64,000 nt of DNA from Aaosphaeria pasadenensis (lineage: Eukaryota; Ascomycota; Dothideomycetes; Pleosporales), in the NCBI GenBank assembly GCA_022813625.1, contig JAKLMB010000003.1:1426001-1490000 (forward strand), read 5' to 3'. The position numbers were made by a program, and so were the translations under genes. This document shows positions 45,977 to 56,016 of this stretch, piece after piece (the first letter of the stretch is position 1; each line of letters opens with the position of its first letter). The notes beneath the pieces were generated by a model. It saw nothing but the letters and a program-made list of their open reading frames with translations. It had not been told where the DNA came from and made no database searches.

Positions 45977-46299
45977 TGTGCGGGCCCCGATTTTCCGCAA
46001 TTGGGAAGCCCCCAATTGACTCTATGGAAGAACGGTGCGAGTGAAGGAGAGAGGGGGGAGTCGAGGGCGGGAGCGGATGCTGTGTCTTGCTGTTGCTGTT
46101 GCTGGTCGTGGTGGGTCGGAGGTTTTGCTTCTGCTCTCTGCCTCTACTGGACTAGACTGGTTCTTTGGGTTTTTGGTGTGGCTCCTCCGAATCAGAGAGT
46201 CGGAATTTTGGTGACATAAGCTAACCCTGTCGTGCTAATACGTTTTGGGGATTTCTCCCCCAACTTACAACTTTTCTGCAACCTCTTTTTTTATTCTAC
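45977..46299. promoter_or_regulatory. Bidirectional promoter MRPS5/TRM2
   Basis: Only 323 nt separate the start codons of two divergent genes, so the promoters must overlap or abut. A T-rich stretch directly precedes TRM2. Confidence 0.6.
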
Positions 46300-48087
46300 A
46301 TGATATTGAAATCTCTACGCCCGGCCCTTTGGACACTGTCACGCAGTGGACAGCGTTTTCATAGTAATCAATTCAATATGGCATCTTCGGCAGCAAATGT
46401 TGCGCCCGTGGAAACGAACGGAAATGGGAGCGGAAGCAAGAGATATGCGCAAACGCCGTTGCGAAGCGAAGAAGGGTCACGAGGAAGTTACAGATTCAAA
46501 AATAAGAGGATGAGGAACGGCCATGCGGACACGAGCAAGATCTTGAAAACTAACGGCAACAATGAGGAGGTGTTGCTCGAGGATGTTAATGCTCTGTTGA
46601 AGTCATTGGATATTCAGAGCAACGGCGTGGATCAGGGTACTGAGCAAGAGCCCCAACCACTGCCAGAGAAGCTTTCGGAAATTCAGGTCAAGATCGAACA
46701 GATATCTTCTACCGGTGACGGCCTGGGCTTCCAGGTAGGATCGAACTCGAAGCAAGTTTACGTGATCCCATTCACTGCGCCTGGAGACGTTGTGACGGCG
46801 AAGGTATTCAGGCATCTCGACAAAGAAAGATACTCCATGGCCGATTTTGTTAAAGTGGAATCGCCATCCCAGCACCGAGATGAGAGTCTCGTCAGATGCC
46901 CCTATTTCTCCCGTTGCTCTGGTTGTCAATTCCAGATGCTTCCTTACGACTTCCAACTCGCGCACAAGAAGACTATCGTCGAAAAGGCGTACAAGAACTT
47001 CTCTAATCTTGCCCCCGAGCTCATACCCGCCATAGGGGATACCATAGGATCCCCACTTCAGTATGGATATAGGACCAAATTGACACCACACTTCGACGGT
47101 CCTCCGGATGCGAGGAGAAGTGACGGCCGAAACGGCATAAAGCGAAGCTTCAAGGAAGTCCCACCTATCGGTTTTATGAAGAAGGGAACGAGGCAAACTA
47201 TCGACATTGAAGACTGCCCCATTGGCACGGAAGCAGTCCGCAACGGAAACAGGCGCGAGCGGAAACGAGTGTCTGACGAGCTGAGCAAATACACGAAAGG
47301 CGCCACGCTTCTTTTGAGGGAGCACACAGAACGAATTTCGAAATCTGAATACGACGTAACGAAAGAAACAGACGGAGATGCCGTCATTGAGGACAGGGGT
47401 GATTTCATACACAAGAAGACCTGTGTCACTGACCCGAACGCTAAAACGACCGAATACATTGATGATTTCCAATTCGTGAACCCAGCCGGAGCTTTCTTCC
47501 AGAACAACAACTCAATTCTACCACGCTTCACACAATACATCCGAGAACACATCCTCCCAACCACCCAGTCCGAGGACTCACCTAAGATCAGCTACCTGAT
47601 AGACGCCTACTCCGGCAGCGGCCTCTTCACCATCACTCTCTCCTCCCTCTTCAAATCCTCCCTCGGCATCGACATCGCCGCATCCTCCATCAACTCCGCA
47701 ACCAACAACGCCACCATCAACAACCTCCCCCCCTCAACCGCAAAATTCATCGCCGCCGACGCCGCCGCCCTCTTCGCCAACATCGACACACCCGCCGCGG
47801 AAACCGTCGTCATGATTGACCCGCCGCGAAAGGGCTGCGACGAGTCCTTCCTGCGCCAGCTCATCCGCTACGGCCCCGCGAGGGTCGTCTACGTGAGCTG
47901 CAACGTCCACACGCAAGCGCGAGATATCGGTGTGCTGGTTGGAGGCATGCAGGGCGTGGACGGAGGAAAAGGTCCCGGAGAAGGATGCTATGAGATTGAG
48001 AGTCTGAGGGGTTTCGACTTTTTCCCACAGACGGGTCATGTGGAGGGAGTTGCGGTCCTCACGAGGAAAAAGGAGACAACTGCATGA
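46300..48087 (+). CDS. trm2: TRM2, tRNA (uracil-54-C5)-methyltransferase
   Basis: Single exon, 595 aa. A TRAM-type domain (~130-190: VKIEQISSTGDGLGFQVG, VIPFTAPGDVVTAKVF) is followed by the cluster RCPYFSRCSGCQFQML. The RumA/TrmA-type methyltransferase domain has FVNPAGAFFQNNNSIL, YLIDAYSGSGLFTITL (SAM), VVMIDPPRKGCDESFL and the catalytic Cys in VVYVSCN (C534), with the conserved Glu near the end in GHVEGVAVL. Family knowledge: Trm2 makes m5U54 in cytosolic and, in yeast, mitochondrial tRNAs. The first 26 residues (MILKSLRPALWTLSRSGQRF, then HSNQF) are a textbook mitochondrial presequence, and a second in-frame ATG at 46378 starts MASSAANV. Confidence 0.96.
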   Translation: MILKSLRPALWTLSRSGQRFHSNQFNMASSAANVAPVETNGNGSGSKRYAQTPLRSEEGSRGSYRFKNKRMRNGHADTSKILKTNGNNEEVLLEDVNALLKSLDIQSNGVDQGTEQEPQPLPEKLSEIQVKIEQISSTGDGLGFQVGSNSKQVYVIPFTAPGDVVTAKVFRHLDKERYSMADFVKVESPSQHRDESLVRCPYFSRCSGCQFQMLPYDFQLAHKKTIVEKAYKNFSNLAPELIPAIGDTIGSPLQYGYRTKLTPHFDGPPDARRSDGRNGIKRSFKEVPPIGFMKKGTRQTIDIEDCPIGTEAVRNGNRRERKRVSDELSKYTKGATLLLREHTERISKSEYDVTKETDGDAVIEDRGDFIHKKTCVTDPNAKTTEYIDDFQFVNPAGAFFQNNNSILPRFTQYIREHILPTTQSEDSPKISYLIDAYSGSGLFTITLSSLFKSSLGIDIAASSINSATNNATINNLPPSTAKFIAADAAALFANIDTPAAETVVMIDPPRKGCDESFLRQLIRYGPARVVYVSCNVHTQARDIGVLVGGMQGVDGGKGPGEGCYEIESLRGFDFFPQTGHVEGVAVLTRKKETTA

Positions 48088-48714
48088 GATTATGTTTAGG
48101 TGTTTATTTAGCATAGAAGAAGTATCTCCCAAATGTTATTATATCATAACGATCGAAAGCAGCTTGAGAAAGCTTATAGCACTATGTATAAGGCATAAGT
48201 ACCAATCAATATGAAGAAGTCATCCTATCTCAAAGGTGTTTCAAATGATCCCGTCTTCTGTTCTTGCAACACGCCACAGAGAGATATACAAGTGGACTAA
48301 CACTACCCACCCAAGACACATCAACCCAGTGAAGTAGACAAACAAGAAAACATCAAGTCATAAAGTCTTCTTTCCTGTGTACCGAAAACCTGTGGTAGAA
48401 AAGAGCACTGTCACACAACTCAGTCCACACCTAATAATGACCATCTGACATACAAACCCATCGTCCTTTCTTGTACGTCCTTCGTCCCAATCGCTCAAAT
48501 GATGTAAACCGACAGACAGTAAAGAACCTACCCAAATGAAAAAAAATACAACATCAACATACTTGTTCCCACAACCTTGCACTTTTTTGTCAAGAGGGAG
48601 AAGGAGGGCAGGAAGTAGTGGGTAAGTAGTACTTCCTTAACCTCAGACACGAAAGCTCCTACCAAAAACCAAATCAGCTCTTCTCTGAAGAAGGCCAGAC
48701 CAAAAAAAAAATGC
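48088..48714. other. Intergenic, TRM2 3' flank to tRNA terminator
   Basis: The 627 nt hold TRM2 3' UTR and A-rich runs near 48540 and 48700. No gene. Confidence 0.5.
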
Positions 48715-48721
48715 AAAAAAA
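48715..48721 (-). terminator. Pol III terminator of the tRNA gene
   Basis: Seven Ts on the minus strand, eight nucleotides after the mature tRNA 3' end; T4 or more stops Pol III. A second, longer T run follows a few bases on. Confidence 0.8.
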
Positions 48722-48729
48722 GAAAGAAG

Positions 48730-48801
48730 TAGCTTGAGCAAGTTTCGATCTTGCGTCCTCCGGGTTATGAGCCCGGCGCGCTTCCGCTGCGCCATCAAGC
48801 T
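48730..48801 (-). tRNA. Initiator tRNA-Met (CAT)
   Basis: 72 nt, no intron. The acceptor stem AGCTTGA/TCAAGCT pairs perfectly over 7 bp, with A discriminator. D arm GCGC-AGCGGAA-GCGC, anticodon arm CCGGG-CTCATAA-CCCGG with anticodon CAT (48767-48769 on the plus strand), and T arm GCAAG-ATCGAAA-CTTGC. Initiator marks: A1:T72 closing pair, three G:C pairs at the base of the anticodon loop, and ATCGAAA in place of the TTCRA-type T loop (A54 and A60). Family knowledge: these features direct it to eIF2 and the P site instead of eEF1A. Interestingly, A54 means it cannot receive the m5U54 made by TRM2, the adjacent gene. Confidence 0.96.
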
Positions 48802-49421
48802 TTATTCGAATCTTGAAGTCGAATTGACTTGTTTGATGGAAGTTTCTGAATTTAATTCATTCTAATAGCCTGTCAAATACAACTTTATGGTTAATTGTTT
48901 GCTATTCTTTCATTTTCTTTGGGTTTGTGTATTGAGTGCGTTTGGTGGGTCGTGATTGAATGTGGGTCTTGGGTTTTTTTTTTCTAGTTCGGTGAGTCAT
49001 TTCTTCAGGGGCGGAGTGGAGTGTACCCAGGTTGTAATTTGTGTGGATATAAGAAACCAATTTTATAATAATAGATTGGAACGTGGAAATAAATGACAAT
49101 AAAATAGTTCGATGGAATAAAGGATATATAATAAATGATAAAAAATTATCGGCTTCGGTCTATCTATCCACAACAAGTAGTAGGAGCACTTCGATGAGGG
49201 ATTGAACTCACCAAGAGTGACCGCTGAGCAGCTTGCACGACGCGATGGACTACCTACCACCCACTGATCCTCCAAATTGGAAAACTCAAAAACAACGATA
49301 AAAACAAGTAATTGAATACCCTCGAGAGTTTACGACGATCTAAAACAAGTGGAACAATAGTACCTGGTATCTCTGATCTGCATACTACAACAACCTCAAC
49401 TTCCATCTACTCACTCGTCCT
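48802..49421. other. Intergenic, tRNA upstream region / LCB4 3' flank
   Basis: The 620 nt include T- and A-rich sequence, a TGAGTCA string at 48993-48999 and a weak tRNA-like stretch near 49170-49280 that I do not accept as a gene. Confidence 0.5.
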
Positions 49422-51048
49422 TCACACCCCCTTTGCCTCGTAGATGTGACCGGTCTTGCTCAGCACCGTACCCAAACCCCTATGCACCTCCACCTGGAAT
49501 GGCTCGAACGGGACCCTCTCCCCATCGATGCTGATGTATCCATCCGCCTGGTTCTTGGGGATGAATCGGTACGCGGTGACCTTCTGATAGTCGACGGTCG
49601 GCTGCTCGAAGAACTTGTTCTCCGCGACCGCGAGCAGCGTGGCGATGGCCGTGTGGCGCTTGAGGTCGCCACGGACGCGCACCACGTCGATGCACCCGTC
49701 GTTGGGCAATGACGCGGGGAAGAAGTTGGCGTCCGGGGACATGTACGCCATGTTACCTGCGTAGAAGTTGCCCAGCTTGTCGTGCGGGACGAGCTCCCAC
49801 GACGAGGGCAAGGGGTCGTTGATGGTGCCGTGCTGGAGGGGAGGGAGGCCCGCGTCCGCGGCGGGGATCTCGCGGTCGTCGCGGCTGCGGGGTGGCTTTC
49901 CGGCTTCGGTGCGGTAGACTTGCCGGATCGCTTCTTTGTCCGCGTATTCGACTTTGATGGCGATGTCGGCTGGGTAGATGGTCTTGCGAAGGACGCGGGT
50001 GAGCGTGCCCCATGTGAAGCGTGCACTGCCCATCCAGCGTAGGTTTTCGGTTGCCAGATCACATTCGGCGACGAGACCGACCGACTGTGACATGAACGAG
50101 AGGGTTCGTTGATCGCCTTGTGTGATGGAGGTGAGGTCCAAGGGCGTTCTCAGTCCTTTGACGACAGCCAGAGCCGCAAGACTCGGGCTGACGGTCCCGT
50201 TGAAGTTGAGACTCATGCCGTTGCCTGATCCACAAGGCAGTTGTGCTATGGCTGTCTTCACCAGCGCCCTCGCAGCATCGTGTCGCTTGCCCAGGCCATT
50301 CCAGACCTCGTGTGGGATACCGTCGCCGGAGCAGCATGCGATTACATCGTACGCATCTACGTCCAGTCCCTGTGCGATCTCTACCGCATGCCCATTGTGT
50401 GTCGTCTTCTCAACGTCGAGCTCGCACCGGGCCGCAGCGAAGATGGGCGCAATGTGCTTATGGTAGATCTTCACAGCTCCACCTTGGCCCCCAAAAGGAT
50501 TGATGAGCACCTTTACACGCTTCTCTCGCTTGGAGGCCCCATATGCGCGATCCAACAGTTTCTCTATCCAGAGATGCGTCGTGCGATTGTCCGTCTTGTC
50601 CAATGTGTAGCTGATGATTGCGGGACGGACCACCTGCTTCGATACGGCGTGCGCGTATTGTATCGTGATTTCGCCATCCTCGGATTGCTCTGCCCAGAGG
50701 ATGTTGAAGAAGGGTATAGAACGAGTGGTCTTGTTTTCTACCAGGCATCAGCATTTATATGTCAATTGGAACACTGGTACTTACTGCTATAAAGGCTACT
50801 AATTCCACAGCAACCGCCACTGTTATCTAAAAGTGCCTCATCTGTCACCCCTATTAGTATTGTGTTCCATGCTGACAGCACAGAAAGAGCATACCCAAAA
50901 CCACCAAAGAGTCCTGTCCTAGCGTTAACGAAGCATTCCTTCCTACAGCAAGCGTGTCAGGGACGTTCGTCGATGATTCTGGTGGTTGCGGCGTTTCGGT
51001 GGTACCCAGCGCAGGGTCTTTAAAGGGATCGTCCTCCGCCATGGTCAT
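49422..51048 (-). CDS. lcb4: Sphingoid long-chain-base kinase (sphingosine kinase)
   Basis: Exons 51048-50895, 50841-50785 and 50737-49422, 508 aa. The exons join as VVLG-DEALLDNS and YSS-KNKTTRSIPFF. The diacylglycerol-kinase catalytic fold is clear: VKVLINPFGGQGGAVKIY, TTHNGHAVEIA, IACCSGDGIPHEVWNGL (the GDG nucleotide motif), LPCGSGNGMSLNF and later FYAGNMAYMSPDANFFP, NDGCIDVVRV and YISIDGERVPFEPFQVEV. The final C-terminus ends GHIYEAKGV. Family knowledge: Lcb4/5 phosphorylate sphinganine and phytosphingosine on C1 at membranes. No membrane helix is evident; residues 1-70 are acidic/Ser-Thr-rich and probably disordered. Two in-frame ATGs lie two codons apart; the first was used. Confidence 0.95.
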
Positions 51049-51599
51049 GAGAAGTTGAATGAGTGTGTCTGCATATCTCGAGCGAGACTCTTGGGGACGT
51101 AGAGAGATGTCAGCTGTAGTAAGCTATCATCTTGCGCACAGGTAACTACGGATGCGCGGGAATGGTGGAGGCCGTGTTGCAAACGAGGGAACAGATCAGT
51201 AGAGGAACAGGCATCTTGAGCCGAGGCTGCTCCGAATAAGGCAACTCTGGTATCAAAACGGGCGCCAATAAAATGCTCGTGAAAAGCGGGCAAGGATTCA
51301 ATATCACGGAATGGGTAGAACTGTGCCGGACGAATAATAGTAAAGAATCATATTCCTGCATATATTGACGCGCAATACACGTTTAGATGCAAAGACCAGA
51401 TCTTGAGATGCTTCTCCCTTCGACCCAGCACTGTACTTACTGCCAACCCTCCCATGCCTGTCATAACTTTTCATACCCAGAGATCGCTGGCTTTGGAAAT
51501 GCTCATACGCATAGACAGATGAAGTCTCATTCTTATTTTCAGGTAATCACAAACGCTTCTAGCTCGAAACTCATATCGCTAGCTGGCCCTAGATTGACA
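51049..51599. other. Intergenic, LCB4 promoter / SEC26 3' flank
   Basis: The 551 nt lie between two minus-strand genes; nothing recognised. Confidence 0.5.
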
Positions 51600-54500
51600 T
51601 TATACCTTGTTCAACCCCTTCAAAGATCCCAAGCTTAGAGCCAACCCTTGCGATCGGCTTCGAATGCGCACGAAACCCGTTATCGGGCCATTCTCTCCCT
51701 CCTTTTCTATACTGAGATTGGCAAGTGCATCCTCGCCTGGTGGTTGTTAGTACTGCGGGTCATGACGATAGGGAAGAGAAGGTTAGCTTACCGAATACAC
51801 TACGTGCATAAAGATTTGCGGACAAGAACTGGCAGTCTCCCTTCATTGATGCTTCCGGTGTGAGACAGCTCATGTTGGTCGACGCCATCAATTGTTTCAG
51901 GAAGTCGCGCAGCGATTTGGCCTTCGAGTTGATGTTGACCTTATTCTCCCATTCAAACTCGGTCCACATGGTTCGGAACTGCGTCTCGGTGCAATGCGCA
52001 GGCTTGATGTAGTCCATGATATCAACATGTACATCGTTGAGGATAACAACATTTGAGTCAACACCCTTCTCGCCTTCGTAGATGACATTACCGAAGATGA
52101 CACCAGTGTCAGTGGAAGAAACTGTAAAGGTCAGCGAAGCACTCCCGCCAACACGCATTATACATACCCTTGATAGTTGCTTGAATGTTGATGAAGTCGT
52201 GAGGACCCACGTTCTGCGTGGGTGGGCGTTCAACAACCTTCAAGTCACCAAGTGTAGCAAATTCGACAGTGAGGTTTTGAAGAGTTTCAGTTGTTTGGTT
52301 GACCAGCAAGACATCCAAAACAATGTCGAATTGGTGTACCTGGACAAGTTAGTGGGCAGTCTCAATGGAACCAAAGTAATGCATACCTTGACGTAGGCTT
52401 CGGCGTAGACAGGATCCGAAAAGCCAGTAAGCTGTACAACGCGGCTGAGCTTCGATGTCATATCCTCAGTCGCCGTGTCACCACCAGTGGCCCTCTCCAA
52501 ATCCTGCTCAATCTCATCGTTTCCATCTACGTCACGCTTCTTCAATTGTCGGATGTTGAAAGAATCGTCAACATTGACAGCAGACTTAGCCTTCTCAGAA
52601 GCTTCCTTTGCCGCGCGTTTCTTCTCTTCTGCTTGGACCATAGTTCGGAATGATTTCCTAGTATCCTCCAAAAAGACGGTCTCAAGCTCCTTTCTTTGCG
52701 AGAATTCTGACAATGACCTGACACAAGACATAATTCGGTCGACAGAATCTTCATCAATGAGAGTCTTAACGAATTGCGACTGACCAACACGGATGATGGA
52801 GATCATGATGAGCATGGCCTCGGCACGAAGGGCGTTTGTGCGGGCACCATCCTTAGATATCTCTGAATGCCGCATAACAAGCTTGGTGAGAGTACTTGAC
52901 AAAACAGTTCCGAGATAATAGTCGCCATCCAGGATAAGTTGTCGGAGAGGGGGCTTCTGCGAGTTCTTGACTGCTTCCAACTTGGCCTTCGCTGCTGCTG
53001 ATGAGGTGAGTGCACTTTCTGTGGCGTATGTACCGTCGGCGAGAACTTTGCGGGATCCTGAAGGCGCGGCAGGTTTGGCATGTCCGTTGACTTGCTCGGT
53101 CTCTTTGCCTTCAGAAGCGTCGTCCAGAAGACGTTGCTCTGAGGCAAGGATAGGGATTTCACCAAGGGACGAACGGATGCCCTTCCAAGCGTCTCGGATG
53201 TCCTTGGCCTCCAAAGAGAATTCTCCAATGATCCAGAGCACACCACGGTAGACCTTGCCAGCACGGACTTCACCGAGAGTAGTAACCAAGCGCTCGATGA
53301 TGGAGGGTCGCAAATCTGGGAAGCGCTCGACGACTTCCTTCACGAACGAAATAACGTCGACAGCTGAAGCGTTGCTGCTGACATCGGAAATAAAGTCCAT
53401 CAGCGACCCGACTACACTTGCTGCAACCTCTGGGAATTTGATGGCCGACTGGTGGATAGCAGAGATGAGCAGCGATCGGTACTCGCTGTTCTTCTCGTAT
53501 TGTTCGTCAACAGTCTTCATGAGCTCCTTCTTAAGAAGCAAGACAACCTCCTCGACATTCCTGCTCGTGACCATTTCAAGAGCGATATTGAGGGCCTTCT
53601 TTCGTACATCTAGATCAGTGCTTGAAAGTACACGGAGGGTTTCCATGGTCAAGTCATCCAGTATTCCCTCGTTCTTCTCTCGTAGTTGGTCGACACGTTC
53701 CAACACAATCAATTTGACATTGTTGTCCGGCTCCTTGATGGCAAGCTCGATGAACTTGCTTGCCGCGGCCTTCACAGCAACGGGGTTGTTTGTCAGGGTA
53801 GTCAAAGCGTGTGCAGCCTCATAGATCACAGTGGAAACGCTGGACTCGAGGAGATCGAAGATAAGTCGGAGATATCGTGCCTTGTTCTGGGAGTTGATGA
53901 CGGCGTCCCTCCGAATAAACTCAAGCTCGGCGAGCAAAACAAGCTCGTCATGATTTGGTATGGAGTCGAACACGGTGCTCAGGTATTCCAAGGCTTTATC
54001 GTGGCTGATCGAGGCCAATGCGGCGAAAGCGTTGCGCTTGCAAGTGGGATCGTTCTCGTCATCGAGGAAAGTGACTAGGAGATCCGGAGCGTCGGGGAGA
54101 AGCTCGGGAAGATGGGTGAAAATGGAGGCAATTGCGAAGGTAGCATTCTTTCGAACGTAGGCGTGCCTATGGGTAAGACATTGACGTGCGGGCTGTAAGA
54201 GCGGCTCCACCAACTCGGCATCCCGCAGTTTGCACAAGAAGCGTAGAGTATTTCCCCTCACGTACTCGTTTGGTGCCTGCAAGTCGAAACGAATTGCATT
54301 GCAGACCAATATCCATTCCTGACGAAGCTTACCTTGAGCGTCATACTTGGGGCAGACTTCAAAGAAAAAGTACATGAGCTTCTTGAGGGGCTTCGACTTG
54401 CTAGGCATGACGAATCTTATTATATGCATCAACAGGCCCGATTGAGGGTCGCCGTTGAGCATTATGGAGAGGATCTTCTTCTGTATGGGGGGTCAGGTCG

Positions 54501-54729
54501 GGTTTGCTCAACAGCTATCGCGGGGCAGCAACGTAGGGCGGCGCGTACCATAGTTTCGATCTTCTGCTCGTCCGAGCCTTTCTCGAGAGACTGCTTGAGC
54601 TCATTCTGAGAGGGGACGTCGGCAGAGTTGTCCTGGTGGACCTATTCCAATCCAAGTCAGCTACGGAGCTCCTCTTAAACGCCAGGTGGTGCGTACGAGA
54701 CTGTATGCATTCTCCAAGAAAGTCGCCAT
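51600..54729 (-). CDS. sec26: SEC26, coatomer beta subunit
   Basis: Six exons: 54729-54697, 54641-54549, 54480-52387, 52339-52168, 52121-51792, 51736-51600; 952 aa, the usual length. It starts MATFLENAYSLVHQD. The adaptin-like HEAT solenoid fills ~20-520 (MLNGDPQSGLLMHIIRFVMP, RGNTLRFLCKLRDAELVEPL, RKNATFAIASIFTHLPELLP, YEAAHALTTLTNNPVAVKAA). The COPI beta C-terminal domain includes FDIVLDVLLVNQTTETLQNL, LKVVERPPTQNVGPHDFINI and NVVILNDVHVDIMDYIKPA, and the last exon ends LALSLGSLKGLNKV. Family knowledge: beta-COP is part of the COPI F-subcomplex recruited by Arf1 for Golgi-to-ER traffic. It is head to head with MAGO. Confidence 0.97.
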
Positions 54730-55238
54730 TGTGTCCGACTATTCAATTCTCGCACTATTCCCTGAAGTAATTGTATATTCCCCCTTGGCTTCGATGCCTT
54801 TGGCCTTCGAGCAATCGGCCGTCAGCCGTCAATGCCCTCGATGTCCAGAGTAGCCGGAGTGCTACGTGTATAAAAAGGAGATTCGCGGGGGAGATTCGTA
54901 TGGAGATTGAGGATCGGAATAACTAAGGCGGCAGCAGGAGAATATCAAAGTATGGAAGAGCGCACACGGGGAGTTGGTGCCGCTTCGTGAGCTATAGAAC
55001 GCGGATGGGGGAGGGGGAAGTTGACCAACATCACCGTAACGGTGTTCTGTTCGAAATACTGGTCGGCGGGCTTGGCGCAGTCCCTCGCCTACATAACGAC
55101 CCTGGTCGCCGCTAGCTACATCGTGAATCTCTGCCTCCGACGACAACAAGTCCGTACACCGCTTTGATCCCATTCGGCAACCATCTCAGAATCAGTTGAC
55201 TCTGGAGTCTAAGCGACCATAGTCGCATATTTACAACC
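54730..55238. promoter_or_regulatory. Bidirectional promoter SEC26/MAGO
   Basis: The 509 nt between divergent starts; no further gene seen. Confidence 0.5.
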
Positions 55239-56016
55239 ATGAGTTCAGCGGACCCGTTCTACCTCCGATACTAGTATGTATTGTGCGCACATGTCTGTGA
55301 ATGTGGGCCAAGACTAATGCTATAAAACAGCTCCGGCCATCAGGGAAGATTTGGCCACGAATTCTTGGGTGAGGACATTTGTTGGTCCGCAATAGTTGTC
55401 GCGACTGACGTTGGACAGAGTTCGATTTCCGCGTTCTTGGAGATGGACGAAGCGCCTCCGCTAGATATGCCAACAACTCCAACTACCGTAACGATTCTTT
55501 GATCCGAAAAGAGAGTGAGTTTGGCACTTCTAGTCTGAGAAAGAGAGCCTAACATGCCCCCTCAGTGTGCGTTAGCGATGCTTTAGTCGCAGAGATCAAG
55601 CGTATTGTTAAGGATTCCGAGATCCTAAAGTCAGTATGAAATCGTCCATTGGCTAAACGGAGTATCTAATTCTACGTAGGGAAGATGATACGAAATGGCC
55701 ACAGAAGAACAAGGACGGCCGACAAGAGCTCGAGATCCGCCTGGGCAATGAACATATCTCCTTTGAGGTATGTAATGCCTTAGCAAACCGATAATGATCA
55801 AAGTTTACTAACGAGTATAGACTGCTAAAATTGGCTCGCTTCAAGATGTTCAGGACTCATCCGATCCGGAAGGATTGCGTGTCTTCTATTATCTCGTTCA
55901 AGACTTGAAGGCCCTCGTCTTCTCACTTATCTCCCTGCACTTCAAGGTACTATTTCAATGTCTCATCGCGATCATCGCAAGATTTTGCTAACCCCGTATA
56001 GATTAAGCCAATCTAA
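55239..56016 (+). CDS. mago: Mago nashi, exon-junction complex core protein
   Basis: Seven exons: 55239-55273, 55331-55368, 55419-55514, 55566-55629, 55680-55767, 55821-55946, 56002-56016 (the last is 15 nt, coding IKPI and the stop); all six introns are ~50-57 nt and in phase, giving 153 aa. The product MSSADPFYLRYYSGHQGRFG, HEFLEFDFRVLGDGR, RYANNSNYRNDSLIRKEM and FYYLVQDLKALVFSLI matches Mago over its full length, ending SLHFKIKPI. Family knowledge: Mago binds Y14/RBM8 and locks eIF4A3 on spliced mRNA. No single exon exceeds 126 nt, so the gene is easily missed; the splice chain is unambiguous because each junction falls inside a conserved motif. Confidence 0.97.

Noticed and set aside
46603..47472. 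289-codon minus-strand frame opposite TRM2
   Set aside because: Fully contained in the well-supported TRM2 exon; no domain.
48993..48999. TGAGTCA as a CPC1/GCN4 site
   Set aside because: It lies in the 3' flank of LCB4 and upstream of a Pol III gene, not in a Pol II promoter; a 7-mer is expected by chance in 64 kb.
49165..49280. Possible tRNA on the minus strand (B-box-like AGTTCAATCCC with an upstream A-box-like stretch)
   Set aside because: The T stem pairs only with an eight-base loop, the acceptor stem does not close beyond four pairs, and no anticodon arm forms. At most a degenerate relic.
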